Assembly: GCA_943329105.2 (NCBI GenBank)
Contig: CALQCP020000109.1
Location: 1 to 7,353, forward strand
Source of the DNA: Chitinophaga pinensis
GTDB taxonomy: Bacteria > Planctomycetota > Phycisphaerae > Phycisphaerales > SM1A02
Direction: 5' to 3'
Length of the DNA: 7,353 nt
The notes beneath the pieces were generated by a model. It saw only the letters and a list, made by a program, of their open reading frames with translations. It did not search any database and had not been told where the DNA came from. The translations under genes and the position numbers were made by a program. Of the stretch, positions 1-6,107 are shown in pieces (the first letter of the stretch is position 1; every line of letters starts with the position of its first letter).

Positions 1-476
1 AAAAACCGCGGCGTCAGGCGATCGCCAAGAACATGGCCGAGCCGGCTACCGGTCAACGCCACATAGGTGCCGACCAATGCCGTGGCAGCTGTACCAAGGG
101 CGAGGACGAATCCCATGGGCTGTACGCGCGCCGAGGCCAAAAGGCTGCCATGCGCTGCGTGTGCAAACGCGGTGGTCATGCCGCAGGATGGGCACGGCAT
201 GCCGTAGCCAGCCATCCAACCACAGGGTGCCATGCCAAGCATTTGGTGCGTTCCATGACCTTCCGCAGACGGAGTCAACCAGGCTGCCACGCCGAGTACG
301 CCAAAGGCGGCCACCGCGAGTGCTGCGCAGACGACCCGCTCACCCCGGGTGGCTGCCACCGGGACAGGAGCGGTGGGTGCGGCCGCCGCTACGCCCGAAC
401 GTGCTCCCACTGACGCGCTCCGTTCGGCGGACGGGCGGTTGGGTGGAAACGAAGATGGGTCGACGGACATCGTCAT
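1..476 (-). CDS. DUF2752 family membrane protein, partial (C-terminus beyond left edge)
   Basis: The minus strand is open from an ATG at 476-474 to base 1 with no stop, giving 158 codons. Residues 1-45 are an Ala/Pro-rich, probably cytoplasmic tail. Residues 48-67 are a hydrophobic segment. Residues 84-104 carry the DUF2752 hallmark: an early Pro-Cys-Gly, then CPSCGMTTAF at 95-104. Residues 117-120 read RVQP, followed by a second hydrophobic stretch at about 121-141. DUF2752 proteins are small inner-membrane proteins of unknown function, and the paired-cysteine motif is what defines them. A second in-frame ATG at 470-468 is an equally possible start; neither has a clear Shine-Dalgarno. The gene is divergent from the dipeptidase, with almost no room between the two starts. 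The 45-residue N-terminal tail is longer than I would expect for the family. The family call is firm; the exact start is not. Confidence 0.85.
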   Translation of the reverse strand, partial: MTMSVDPSSFPPNRPSAERSASVGARSGVAAAAPTAPVPVAATRGERVVCAALAVAAFGVLGVAAWLTPSAEGHGTHQMLGMAPCGWMAGYGMPCPSCGMTTAFAHAAHGSLLASARVQPMGFVLALGTAATALVGTYVALTGSRLGHVLGDRLTPRF

Positions 477-507
477 TGCAATGGTCGCGCAGCGTACCTT
501 CCGACGG

Positions 508-1635
508 ATGACCTTCGCTGACTCCATCGGCCCGATCCACCATACGCCGAGTGCCACTGCGGCTAGCGCCACCGCTTCGGCGCATGCGCCGGCGCACGCC
601 CCATGGTGGCTCGATGCACATCTTGATCTGGCATACCTGCACCTTGGCGGCCCGACCGTCACCGAGGAACTCCCTGACCCGGTGACGCGCGGAGTCAGCC
701 TGCCTGCGTTGGCGCGCGGAGAAGTTCGAATCTTTTTGGGAACGATTTTCACAGAGGTCGGCACCGAGGCGGCAAGCACGCCGTGGGGATACCGCGACCA
801 TGATGACATTGAAGGCGCGCACGCTGCGGGTGTTCGACAGTTGGAGATGTATGAATGGCTTGAGCACACCGGACGCGCGCGGATTGTGCGCAGCGCAGCG
901 GATTTGGATGAGTGCGCCGCCGCACCGGCGGGTTCGCCGCCCGGAATCGTCATCTTGATGGAAGGCGCGGATCCGGTTCGATGCCCCGAGGAATTTGCGT
1001 GGTGGTATGCGCGCGGCGTTCGCGTGGTTGGTCTGACGTGGGCGAAGGGCTCGCGGTACGCCGGCGGAAATGCGGCGCAGGGACCACTCACAGACATTGG
1101 TCGACGCGCTGTTGAGGCCATGGATGCGCTTGGAATATTGCTGGACGCAAGCCACCTGTGCGATGAAGCATTTGCTGGCGTGTGCGCGGCCACTTCATCG
1201 CGCATCGTTGCCACGCATTCAAATGTTCGTGCACTGGCTGCGCCGGTCGAGCGACATCTGACCGACGCACAGATTGCTGAAATCGCCGCGCGCGGAGGCA
1301 TGGTTGGTTTGAACCTGTACGGCAAATTTCTGGCCGCCGGTCGTGCGGCAACGCTTGCGGATGCGGTGGCGCATGTGCAACATGTTGCAAGCATTGCCGG
1401 ACGAAACTGCGTCGGTCTGGGCAGCGATTTCGATGGCGGATTTACCCCGGCAGATTGCGCGACTGGCTGTGGTCGGCCCGAAGAATTGCCTGCTTTAACA
1501 GCAGGACTTGCACAGGCTGGCTTCAATCACGCCGAGCAAGCAGCGTTCGCGCATGGAAACTGGCTGCGGACTTTGCGCGCTTCACTGCATGATGCAGAGC
1601 GCGGCGCGGTTAGCCGCATGTCGTTGGGTCGTTGA
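508..1635 (+). CDS. Peptidase M19 family dipeptidase (membrane/renal dipeptidase type)
   Basis: This is a binuclear-zinc dipeptidase of the M19 family (amidohydrolase TIM barrel), which hydrolyses dipeptides and in some members D-amino-acid or beta-lactam substrates. From the ATG at 508 it is 375 residues, close to the usual length. All expected metal ligands are visible: His38 and Asp40 in DAHLDL, bridging Glu152 in LMEGADP, His216 in DASHLCDEAF, His237 in ATHSNVRAL, and Asp307 in GLGSDFDGG. No signal peptide or membrane segment is seen, so it is probably cytoplasmic. An in-frame ATG at 481 would add nine residues. The frame stays open up to 349, but that part would lie antisense inside the DUF2752 gene and looks low in complexity. 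No Shine-Dalgarno decides the start; 508 is chosen because it leaves a short gap to the divergent gene. The 3' end overlaps the convergent gene by 26 bases. Substrate is not predictable. Confidence 0.92.
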   Translation: MTFADSIGPIHHTPSATAASATASAHAPAHAPWWLDAHLDLAYLHLGGPTVTEELPDPVTRGVSLPALARGEVRIFLGTIFTEVGTEAASTPWGYRDHDDIEGAHAAGVRQLEMYEWLEHTGRARIVRSAADLDECAAAPAGSPPGIVILMEGADPVRCPEEFAWWYARGVRVVGLTWAKGSRYAGGNAAQGPLTDIGRRAVEAMDALGILLDASHLCDEAFAGVCAATSSRIVATHSNVRALAAPVERHLTDAQIAEIAARGGMVGLNLYGKFLAAGRAATLADAVAHVQHVASIAGRNCVGLGSDFDGGFTPADCATGCGRPEELPALTAGLAQAGFNHAEQAAFAHGNWLRTLRASLHDAERGAVSRMSLGR

Positions 1636-3055
1636 GCGGCACCACCACATGCACGCGGCCGGTGGGTGTTTCTGCAACGACGAGGACATCAAGCAGGACG
1701 CCGGTGCCGTGCAGCGAAATGGCCTCGCGCGCATCACCAAGGAGAATGCGTTCGCGCACTTCAAAGCCGTCCTTGAGTTCAGCAAACGCCATGCCTAAGA
1801 GTTCGCGGTGCATCGTGGCCCACGTGCGCGCCGTTCGAACGCGTGCAAGTTGATCGGAGCGACCAACGATGTGCATACGCCGTTCGTCATCAAGCGCCAG
1901 TTCAACATCCGGAGCCATCGGGCAGGAAATGCCCAGCGAACGAAGTCCGCGCAGCAGCGGAACGAGTTTCAGCGGCAGTTCCGCAATCGGCAGCGCAGCA
2001 AACGCGGGGGCCGTGCGAGCAGGTGCAGCGTGCGATACGGCGTGAGAAGTGTGTGGCGCGGCGTGCGGAGTATGCGTTGCGGCGTGAGACGTATGCGGCG
2101 CGGCGTGAGACGTGTGCGTTGGCTGCGGCGCGTGCGACGGCTGCGAAGTGTGCGCAACATGCTCAATCTGTCCGGAACGCGGCGCGTGCGTGGTGTCCAT
2201 AGCGGAGTCCCCGTGTGCAAGTGGTTCTTGGCGCGAAGTGAACGGCTGTGGCATACTCGGGAACTTTGGTTCCACCGTCGCCGTTTCCGTGTGCATCACC
2301 AGCGATGCCGCCGGCATGTCCGCATCAAATCGATGCGATGCGCCCGTACGCGCGCTCTCCAGTTCGCGGGTGAACTGCGCAATCGCCGGGCATTCTTCGG
2401 CTGGATACGTCGCCCGAGCGCTTGATTCAACGCGCTCAATGCGCGGCAAGCAGGCCACAGTTTCCACATCCACTCCAAGGAACGACCGCGCTGCATCGCC
2501 AAGCCGAGCGGCGGCGTGGGCTGCCTGCTCCGTGGTTGCGCCAACGATGACCAGTCCGACGCGCTCGATCGGCGTGCCGGCATTGACGCCTTCATCCGCC
2601 AGGTATTTCAAGCGTAAATACGCACCGGTGACAGCTGCTTCATCAGCGCCAGTCATCAAGAGAATTTCTTGCCCAGCAGCAAGTACTTCGGCGGGCGATG
2701 TTTCGGCGGGAACACAAATGAGCCAGCGACGGACGGTGCTCGCCGCGCGCGGGAGCCAACGTGAAACGGCCGCCGGACCAGCGGGTGGCACTTGTCGGCC
2801 ATCAGCACGCAGCAATTCAATGGTGACGTCATCACGTTCAAAGCGAACCAGCGCGGTGGGACCAGCGATGCGCGCCACCGCATCGGCAAATTGCGTGGTC
2901 CACAATCCGGCCATCACTGGAAGGTTGCCAACCAGGACGGTGGTCACCGCACCAAGAGTCGGTCCATCCGTGGTACGCGCTGCCTGACCTTCGCCACCGT
3001 TTCCGGTTGTGAAGAGCGCGGCCAAACTTCCGAATGCATCACCGTTCAAGCTCAT
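1610..3055 (-). CDS. Degenerate ParA/MinD/FlhG-like protein with repeat linker, function unknown
   Basis: This is a 481-residue protein I do not recognise as a named family. Residues 38-205 resemble a MinD/FlhG fold: a hydrophobic strand TVLVGN at 39-44 where the P-loop should begin, MTGADEAAVTGAYLRLK at 134-150 (compare the TTPE...AY..IK element of MinD/FlhG), the strand VGLVIV at 166-171, and FLGVDVETVACLP at 192-204 (compare the FLG..V..LG.IP element). The Lys/Gly-rich Walker A and the catalytic lysines are absent, so it probably does not hydrolyse ATP. Residues about 235-355 form a low-complexity linker with a 7-residue His/Thr/Ser/Ala/Pro repeat at 314-341. Residues about 357-481 look folded but are unrecognised. 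No signal peptide or membrane helix is seen. The ATG at 3055 is chosen because GGAGG precedes it by 5 bases; the frame is open to a GTG at 3118. It follows a true ParA gene by 95 bases on the same strand, suggesting a partner protein. The fold call is my inference from motif spacing. Confidence 0.72.
   Translation of the reverse strand: MSLNGDAFGSLAALFTTGNGGEGQAARTTDGPTLGAVTTVLVGNLPVMAGLWTTQFADAVARIAGPTALVRFERDDVTIELLRADGRQVPPAGPAAVSRWLPRAASTVRRWLICVPAETSPAEVLAAGQEILLMTGADEAAVTGAYLRLKYLADEGVNAGTPIERVGLVIVGATTEQAAHAAARLGDAARSFLGVDVETVACLPRIERVESSARATYPAEECPAIAQFTRELESARTGASHRFDADMPAASLVMHTETATVEPKFPSMPQPFTSRQEPLAHGDSAMDTTHAPRSGQIEHVAHTSQPSHAPQPTHTSHAAPHTSHAATHTPHAAPHTSHAVSHAAPARTAPAFAALPIAELPLKLVPLLRGLRSLGISCPMAPDVELALDDERRMHIVGRSDQLARVRTARTWATMHRELLGMAFAELKDGFEVRERILLGDAREAISLHGTGVLLDVLVVAETPTGRVHVVVPLNDPTTCG
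2033..2116 (-). repeat. Four 21-bp coding repeats (7-residue His/Thr-rich units)
   Basis: Within the degenerate ParA-like gene, four consecutive 21-base units (2116-2096, 2095-2075, 2074-2054, 2053-2033) encode HTSHAAP, HTSHAAT, HTPHAAP and HTSHAVS. They lie in a longer His/Ser/Pro/Thr-rich stretch that links the two folded parts. Third-position changes between units suggest an older expansion kept in frame. The likely role is a flexible spacer; metal binding by the regularly spaced histidines is possible but unproven. Confidence 0.85.
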
Positions 3056-3060
3056 GGTTT

Positions 3061-3065
3061 CCTCC
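3061..3065 (-). promoter_or_regulatory. Ribosome binding site GGAGG for the degenerate ParA-like gene
   Basis: GGAGG on the minus strand is followed by AAACC and then ATG at 3055-3053, a normal 5-base spacing. It is the clearest Shine-Dalgarno in the window and decides the start in favour of 3055 over the upstream GTG at 3118. Confidence 0.75.
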
Positions 3066-3150
3066 GCGCTGCCTCCGCAGCCGCGCCTCTCGCTCGGCAC
3101 AGGCCGGCGAGCACTCACACAGGAAACACCGTCGAGCCGAGTACCGAGCG

Positions 3151-4167
3151 TCAGACCGACGCTTCCGGCACATCCTGCTCGTGCCCCGACGCCGGGGCGC
3201 CCGAGATTCGCATGCGCTGCGCGAGCTCCGCCGCGCGGCCAGTGCCTGCAAGTCTCGGGAGGGTGTGGCCGTCGGAGGTCATGACTGAATCTCCGGGACC
3301 GTCGGCAACATACACCGCAGCGGCACTCGCGCCATGGTCAACCGCTTGGGATTCTGCGGAAACCGTGGCTTGTGTGGCCACGATCCACTCGGCAAGGGCG
3401 CGAAAGTCGTCGTGGGCGGGGGAACCGGGGGCGAACGCCACCACGGACTGACCGTAGCTCACCGCTTCGCGCAGGACTTCATGCTCACGAATCGGAGTGG
3501 GAGCAATGTGCGCGGTGAATTTGCGACCGATCGCCCCCAGAATGTCGTGCGAAAGCTGGCTGCCATCGCGATGCAGCGTGGGAACGATGCGGACGGCGAG
3601 CTTTCGTCCCACTTGATCGGCCAGGGCGCCGATGGTGGCAACCTGCCGCTCGGCGCCGCGGAGGGCAAAGAAGCCCGTCTCCACCGGGACGAGGGCTTCA
3701 TCAGCAGCGCGCAGTGCGTTGAAGGTCAGGTAGCCGATGGTGGGCGGGCAGTCGATGACGCATCGGTCAAAGTGTGGCGCCACGCGTTCGAGGTATCTCA
3801 GGAGACGCCGGTCGCGGTCGGGGAGCGAAACCAGACCTCCGCGCGCGCTTTCCAGGCCAGCCAGCGCCACCGTGCAGGGCGCTAGGCGCAGTCCACGCGC
3901 CACTTCCCACAGCCAGCCAAGCGGGTCGCTGCCACCCGGCGGCTCACACAGGAGCGCCTGCGCCAGACTGAATTCGATACGTGCGTCAGGAACGCCAAGT
4001 CCCGCGGCGCAATGGCCTTGCGGATCCATATCAACAAGCAGAACTCGTTCGCCTCGCTCGGCCAGTGTGGCGGCAAGGTTGATGGCGGTAGTGGTCTTGC
4101 CAGACCCGCCCTTCTGATTGACGACGGCTATTGTTCGCATCCGAGGATTCGTGTCCAACGGCCGCAT
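3151..4167 (-). CDS. ParA/Soj family ATPase (chromosome partitioning / cargo positioning)
   Basis: ParA-type ATPases dimerise on ATP, bind DNA non-specifically and position chromosomal origins, plasmids or protein cargoes on the nucleoid. The deviant Walker A is KGGSGKTT at 19-26, with signature Lys19 and catalytic Lys24. Walker A' is LLVDMDPQG at 43-51, Walker B is CVIDCPP at 136-142 (Asp139), and PVETGFFALRG is the usual switch-region motif. The 338 residues exceed the typical 250-260. The excess is a C-terminal tail from about residue 262, Ala/Ser-rich, ending in a basic patch (GRAAELAQRMR) and an acidic end. The start is uncertain: ATG at 4167 (used here) or ATG at 4140, which gives the usual MRTIAVVNQKGG beginning; neither has a Shine-Dalgarno. 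It lies 103 bases after aroB and 95 before the degenerate ParA-like gene on the same strand. No ParB or parS-like site is seen in the window, so a cargo-positioning role is as likely as chromosome segregation. Confidence 0.93.
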   Translation of the reverse strand: MRPLDTNPRMRTIAVVNQKGGSGKTTTAINLAATLAERGERVLLVDMDPQGHCAAGLGVPDARIEFSLAQALLCEPPGGSDPLGWLWEVARGLRLAPCTVALAGLESARGGLVSLPDRDRRLLRYLERVAPHFDRCVIDCPPTIGYLTFNALRAADEALVPVETGFFALRGAERQVATIGALADQVGRKLAVRIVPTLHRDGSQLSHDILGAIGRKFTAHIAPTPIREHEVLREAVSYGQSVVAFAPGSPAHDDFRALAEWIVATQATVSAESQAVDHGASAAAVYVADGPGDSVMTSDGHTLPRLAGTGRAAELAQRMRISGAPASGHEQDVPEASV

Positions 4168-4235
4168 CCGTGCGGCGAGCGCCTGAGCGAGGTAGATCGG
4201 CGCTTCGGGGAAGGATGCTTGATATTGGACGTCGT

Positions 4236-4279
4236 GATCAGCGGGCGATCAGCGGGCGATCACCTAGCGATCACCGGGC
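4236..4279. repeat. Four tandem 11-bp GATC-containing repeats upstream of the parA-like gene
   Basis: Four head-to-tail units, each starting GATCA: GATCAGCGGGC (4236-4246), GATCAGCGGGC (4247-4257), GATCACCTAGC (4258-4268), GATCACCGGGC (4269-4279). The 11-bp period is about one helical turn, so the units face the same side of the DNA. The array covers the aroB stop codon (4273-4271) and lies about 70 bases upstream of the parA-like start. It could be a binding array for a regulator or partition protein, or a chance tandem expansion at a gene end. No function is demonstrated. Confidence 0.7.
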
Positions 4280-5386
4280 ACCCACTGCGCGCCAGGCGGC
4301 ATCGAGCGCGGGATCGGCAACATCGCGCACCACCCGCACATCGCCGAGGCTGAACGGCACCACCAGTCGGAGCGTGCCGCCCTGTTTCTTCTTGTCGGAG
4401 CCCATGGCCTCGGTGAGGGCGGCCACCGAACGGGGTGACGGAATGGCTGTTGGCAATCCAAGCTGCTGCAGCGTGGTGCGAACGGCGTGTTCGGTGTCGG
4501 GCGTTCCGCTCCCAAGTTCCACTGCCAATCGACACGCCGCAACGGTGCCAATGCCCACTGCTTCGCCATGCGTGCATTCATCATGGAGCAATGCTTCGAT
4601 CGCGTGCGCGAACGTGTGCCCAAGATTCAAGACAGCACGCCGACCCTGCTCACGCTCATCGGCCCCAACAACATCCGCCTTGATGCGCACGTTGCGTTCC
4701 ACCAGTTCCGCAAGCGTTGCGGGGTCATGCGCAAGAATCGGATCGATGCGTTCCACCATCCATGCCAGCATGCTGGGATCTGCGATGACTGCGTGCTTCA
4801 CACACTCGGCAAGGCCAGAGCGCAGTTCGCGCACTGGAAGTGTTGCAAGCGATTCCGGATCACAGATCACCAAGGCCGGCTGCGCAAACGAGCCAATGAT
4901 GTTCTTCGCGAGCGATCCATCAGGGCGCGCCAGATTCACGGCGGTCTTTCCACCAACCGCGGCGTCAACCATGGCAAGAAGCGTGGTTGGAACTTGTACG
5001 CAAGCGATGCCACGCATGTACGTCGCCGCTGCAAATCCAGCAACATCACCAACCACACCGCCGCCGACAGCAACCACTGCTCCAGCGCGATCGATTCCAT
5101 CAGCAAGCATGCGCTCACAGAGATCACCAAGCGTGTCAAGCGTCTTCATGTCTTCCGATGCATTCATGGAAATACGAGCAACGCGAATGCCAGCATCACG
5201 GAACGAACGATCAACCGCTGCGGCGGCGGATGATTCCACCGCGGCATCACAGATGATGGCCACTGACGAAGGTCGCAACCCCACCGCTGCCATCCGTTCC
5301 GCAACATGACGAACGGCACCACGCGCAACTTCCACGGGATATGTCGAAGCGTCGGTGCGAACGATGATTGATTGAAGTCCATCCAT
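4271..5386 (-). CDS. aroB: 3-dehydroquinate synthase
   Basis: AroB converts DAHP to 3-dehydroquinate, the second step of the shikimate pathway to aromatic amino acids, using NAD+ and a divalent metal (Zn or Co) in the cytoplasm. The protein is 371 residues, normal for the family. The NAD-binding segment is GGGVVGDVAGF at 108-118, with MRGI at 124-127. The substrate loop VPTTLLAMVDAAVGGKT spans 132-148. Predicted metal ligands are Glu194 (GLAECVKH), His257 (NLGHTFAHAIE) and His273 (HGEAVGIG). A late SDKKK element at 330-334 provides the usual lysines. The ATG at 5386 has no evident Shine-Dalgarno and begins M-D-G-L. It is the first of three minus-strand genes spaced about 100 bases apart, followed by the parA-like gene. 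The product is ordinary in every visible respect. Confidence 0.97.
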   Translation of the reverse strand: MDGLQSIIVRTDASTYPVEVARGAVRHVAERMAAVGLRPSSVAIICDAAVESSAAAAVDRSFRDAGIRVARISMNASEDMKTLDTLGDLCERMLADGIDRAGAVVAVGGGVVGDVAGFAAATYMRGIACVQVPTTLLAMVDAAVGGKTAVNLARPDGSLAKNIIGSFAQPALVICDPESLATLPVRELRSGLAECVKHAVIADPSMLAWMVERIDPILAHDPATLAELVERNVRIKADVVGADEREQGRRAVLNLGHTFAHAIEALLHDECTHGEAVGIGTVAACRLAVELGSGTPDTEHAVRTTLQQLGLPTAIPSPRSVAALTEAMGSDKKKQGGTLRLVVPFSLGDVRVVRDVADPALDAAWRAVGAR

Positions 5387-5406
5387 CTATCGACAGGCTA
5401 ACGACT

Positions 5407-5437
5407 AAATAGGTGCCGTTCACCCCTGTCCCTATTT
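5407..5437. repeat. Small inverted repeat AAATAGG...CCTATTT (REP-like)
   Basis: AAATAGG (5407-5413) is perfectly complementary to CCTATTT (5431-5437) across a 17-base loop. An alternative inner hairpin pairs GGTG (5412-5415) with CACC (5421-5424). It begins 20 bases upstream of the aroB start. The sequence resembles the small hairpins that accompany REP-associated tyrosine transposases, but no transposase is present. A regulatory hairpin in the aroB leader is the alternative. Confidence 0.45.
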
Positions 5438-5497
5438 TCGAAAGGCATCCCTTGCCTACCAACGGCGTCAACATCACGTTCTGCCGAAGATCATGAC

Positions 5498-5566
5498 CTG
5501 GCCGCAGGCGCCGAAGAGGACAGGGCCGCGCTCAGCGGCCGTCCTCGTAAGGCGAATGCGGGCCAG
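5498..5566. repeat. 69-bp nested inverted repeat, copy A
   Basis: The outer arms are CTGGCCGCAGGCGCC (5498-5512) and GGCGAATGCGGGCCAG (5551-5566), pairing except for one bulge and two central mismatches. The inner stem is GAGGAC (5516-5521) with GTCCTC (5541-5546), topped by GGCCGC (5524-5529) with GCGGCC (5535-5540) and a 5-base loop. It differs from copy B at four positions and from copy C at five. Confidence 0.88.
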
Positions 5567-5592
5567 TACGCAGGCGTGCGGCGAAGTGAGTT

Positions 5593-5646
5593 CAGCCGTC
5601 CCCCGCCCCCTCCGTTGCACGCGGGACCCTCGGACGCGGACGGCTG
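5593..5646. repeat. Long stem-loop with 9-bp perfect arms
   Basis: CAGCCGTCC (5593-5601) is the exact complement of GGACGGCTG (5638-5646), and the inner CCCGC (5602-5606) can pair with GCGGG (5621-5625). It lies in the spacer between copies A and B of the 69-bp element, just 3' of copy A. It could belong to a longer version of that element or be an independent hairpin. No T-tract follows, so it is not a standard intrinsic terminator. Confidence 0.55.
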
Positions 5647-5733
5647 CGCTCCACAAGGTTCCGCTTAGCCTCGGGCGAACCTGTTCGTCCGGTTGGCACC
5701 CACGGGGCGTACGTCCAACTGCCGGACTTCTCA

Positions 5734-5819
5734 GTTTCACACGCCGCTTACCGAGGATCCCGTGCTCACTGCGGGGGCTCGCACACGGAAACAACTTTGA
5801 CAACCAGGGTTTGTGAAAC
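5734..5819. repeat. 8-bp perfect inverted repeats GTTTCACA / TGTGAAAC bounding 86 bp
   Basis: GTTTCACA at 5734-5741 and its exact complement TGTGAAAC at 5812-5819 face each other across 70 bases, directly left of copy B of the 69-bp repeat. They could be the ends of a tiny non-autonomous insertion or a chance match. No target-site duplication is evident around them. Confidence 0.35.
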
Positions 5820-5826
5820 CCCCCAT

Positions 5827-5895
5827 CTGGCCGCAGGCGCCGGAGAGGATAGGGCCGCGCTCAGCGGCCATCCTCGTAAGGCGGATGCGGGCCAG
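5827..5895. repeat. 69-bp nested inverted repeat, copy B (with compensatory change)
   Basis: Same architecture and length as copy A. The inner stem is GAGGAT (5845-5850) with ATCCTC (5870-5875), where the other copies have GAGGAC with GTCCTC. Both sides of the closing base pair have changed (C-G to T-A), so pairing is kept. Other changes fall in unpaired or mismatched positions (17 and the AA/GA of the right outer arm). Confidence 0.88.
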
Positions 5896-5980
5896 TAGGA
5901 AAGCGTATTGCATCAGGGCTAGTCCGCCAGCGTGATGCATCAACGCCCCAGTACGCAACCGCGTTGCATCAACCCGATCC
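5892..5980. repeat. Degenerate units of the TGATGCATCAACGC family between copies B and C
   Basis: Downstream of copy B the sequence runs through three diverged units: one around GCGTATTGCATCAGGG (from about 5903), one GCGTGATGCATCAACGCC (from 5930), and one GCGTTGCATCAACCC (from 5961). Two of them follow a CCAGTA or CCAG lead-in, as in the better-preserved units after copy C. They link copy B to copy C, so the 69-bp element and these units seem to form one composite repeat. Confidence 0.6.
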
Positions 5981-6049
5981 CTGGCCGCGCTCGCCGGAGA
6001 GGACTGGGCCGCGCTCAGCGGCCGTCCTCGTAAGGCGAATGCGGGCCAG
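5981..6049. repeat. 69-bp nested inverted repeat, copy C
   Basis: Same architecture. The inner stem is GAGGAC (5999-6004) with GTCCTC (6024-6029). The left outer arm has three clustered changes (GCGCTCGCC instead of GCAGGCGCC), which trade one A-T pair for a G-T wobble and one mismatch for a T-A pair. The GGCCGC/GCGGCC stem and its loop are identical to the other copies. Seven differences from copy B. Confidence 0.88.
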
Positions 6050-6107
6050 TAAGAAAGCGTGATGCAACAACGCGTCCCAGTACGAAGGCGTGATGCAACA
6101 ACGCAAC
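6046..6107. repeat. 31-bp tandem duplication with GCGTGATGCAACAACGC core
   Basis: Two head-to-tail units, 6046-6076 and 6077-6107, each begin CCAGTA and contain GCGTGATGCAACAACGC, with few differences. The first unit overlaps the terminal CCAG of copy C, so the 69-bp hairpin and the 31-bp units share their junction. Diverged relatives follow copy B. Confidence 0.8.

Noticed and set aside
349..507. N-terminal extension of the dipeptidase
   Set aside because: Low-complexity, precedes the normal M19 start by far, and lies antisense in the DUF2752 gene.
340..1155. Long open frame on the minus strand opposite the dipeptidase
   Set aside because: It is antisense to a protein with all M19 metal ligands, has no domain and is rich in Arg/Ser typical of shadow frames.
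4131..5309. 392-codon plus-strand open frame opposite aroB
   Set aside because: Ser/Thr/Arg-rich shadow of the aroB reading frame; aroB has every family motif.
5676..5687. CGAAC-CT-GTTCG palindrome as a LexA box
   Set aside because: The known Gram-positive-type box has four bases between the arms; here there are two, and no SOS gene is adjacent.
5981..6107. Integron attC sites
   Set aside because: The hairpins have similar size, but no GTTRRRY core pair lies at the arm ends, and there is no integrase or cassette gene.
5892..6107. CRISPR array
   Set aside because: Units are too few and diverged, nearly contiguous without unique spacers, and there is no cas gene.
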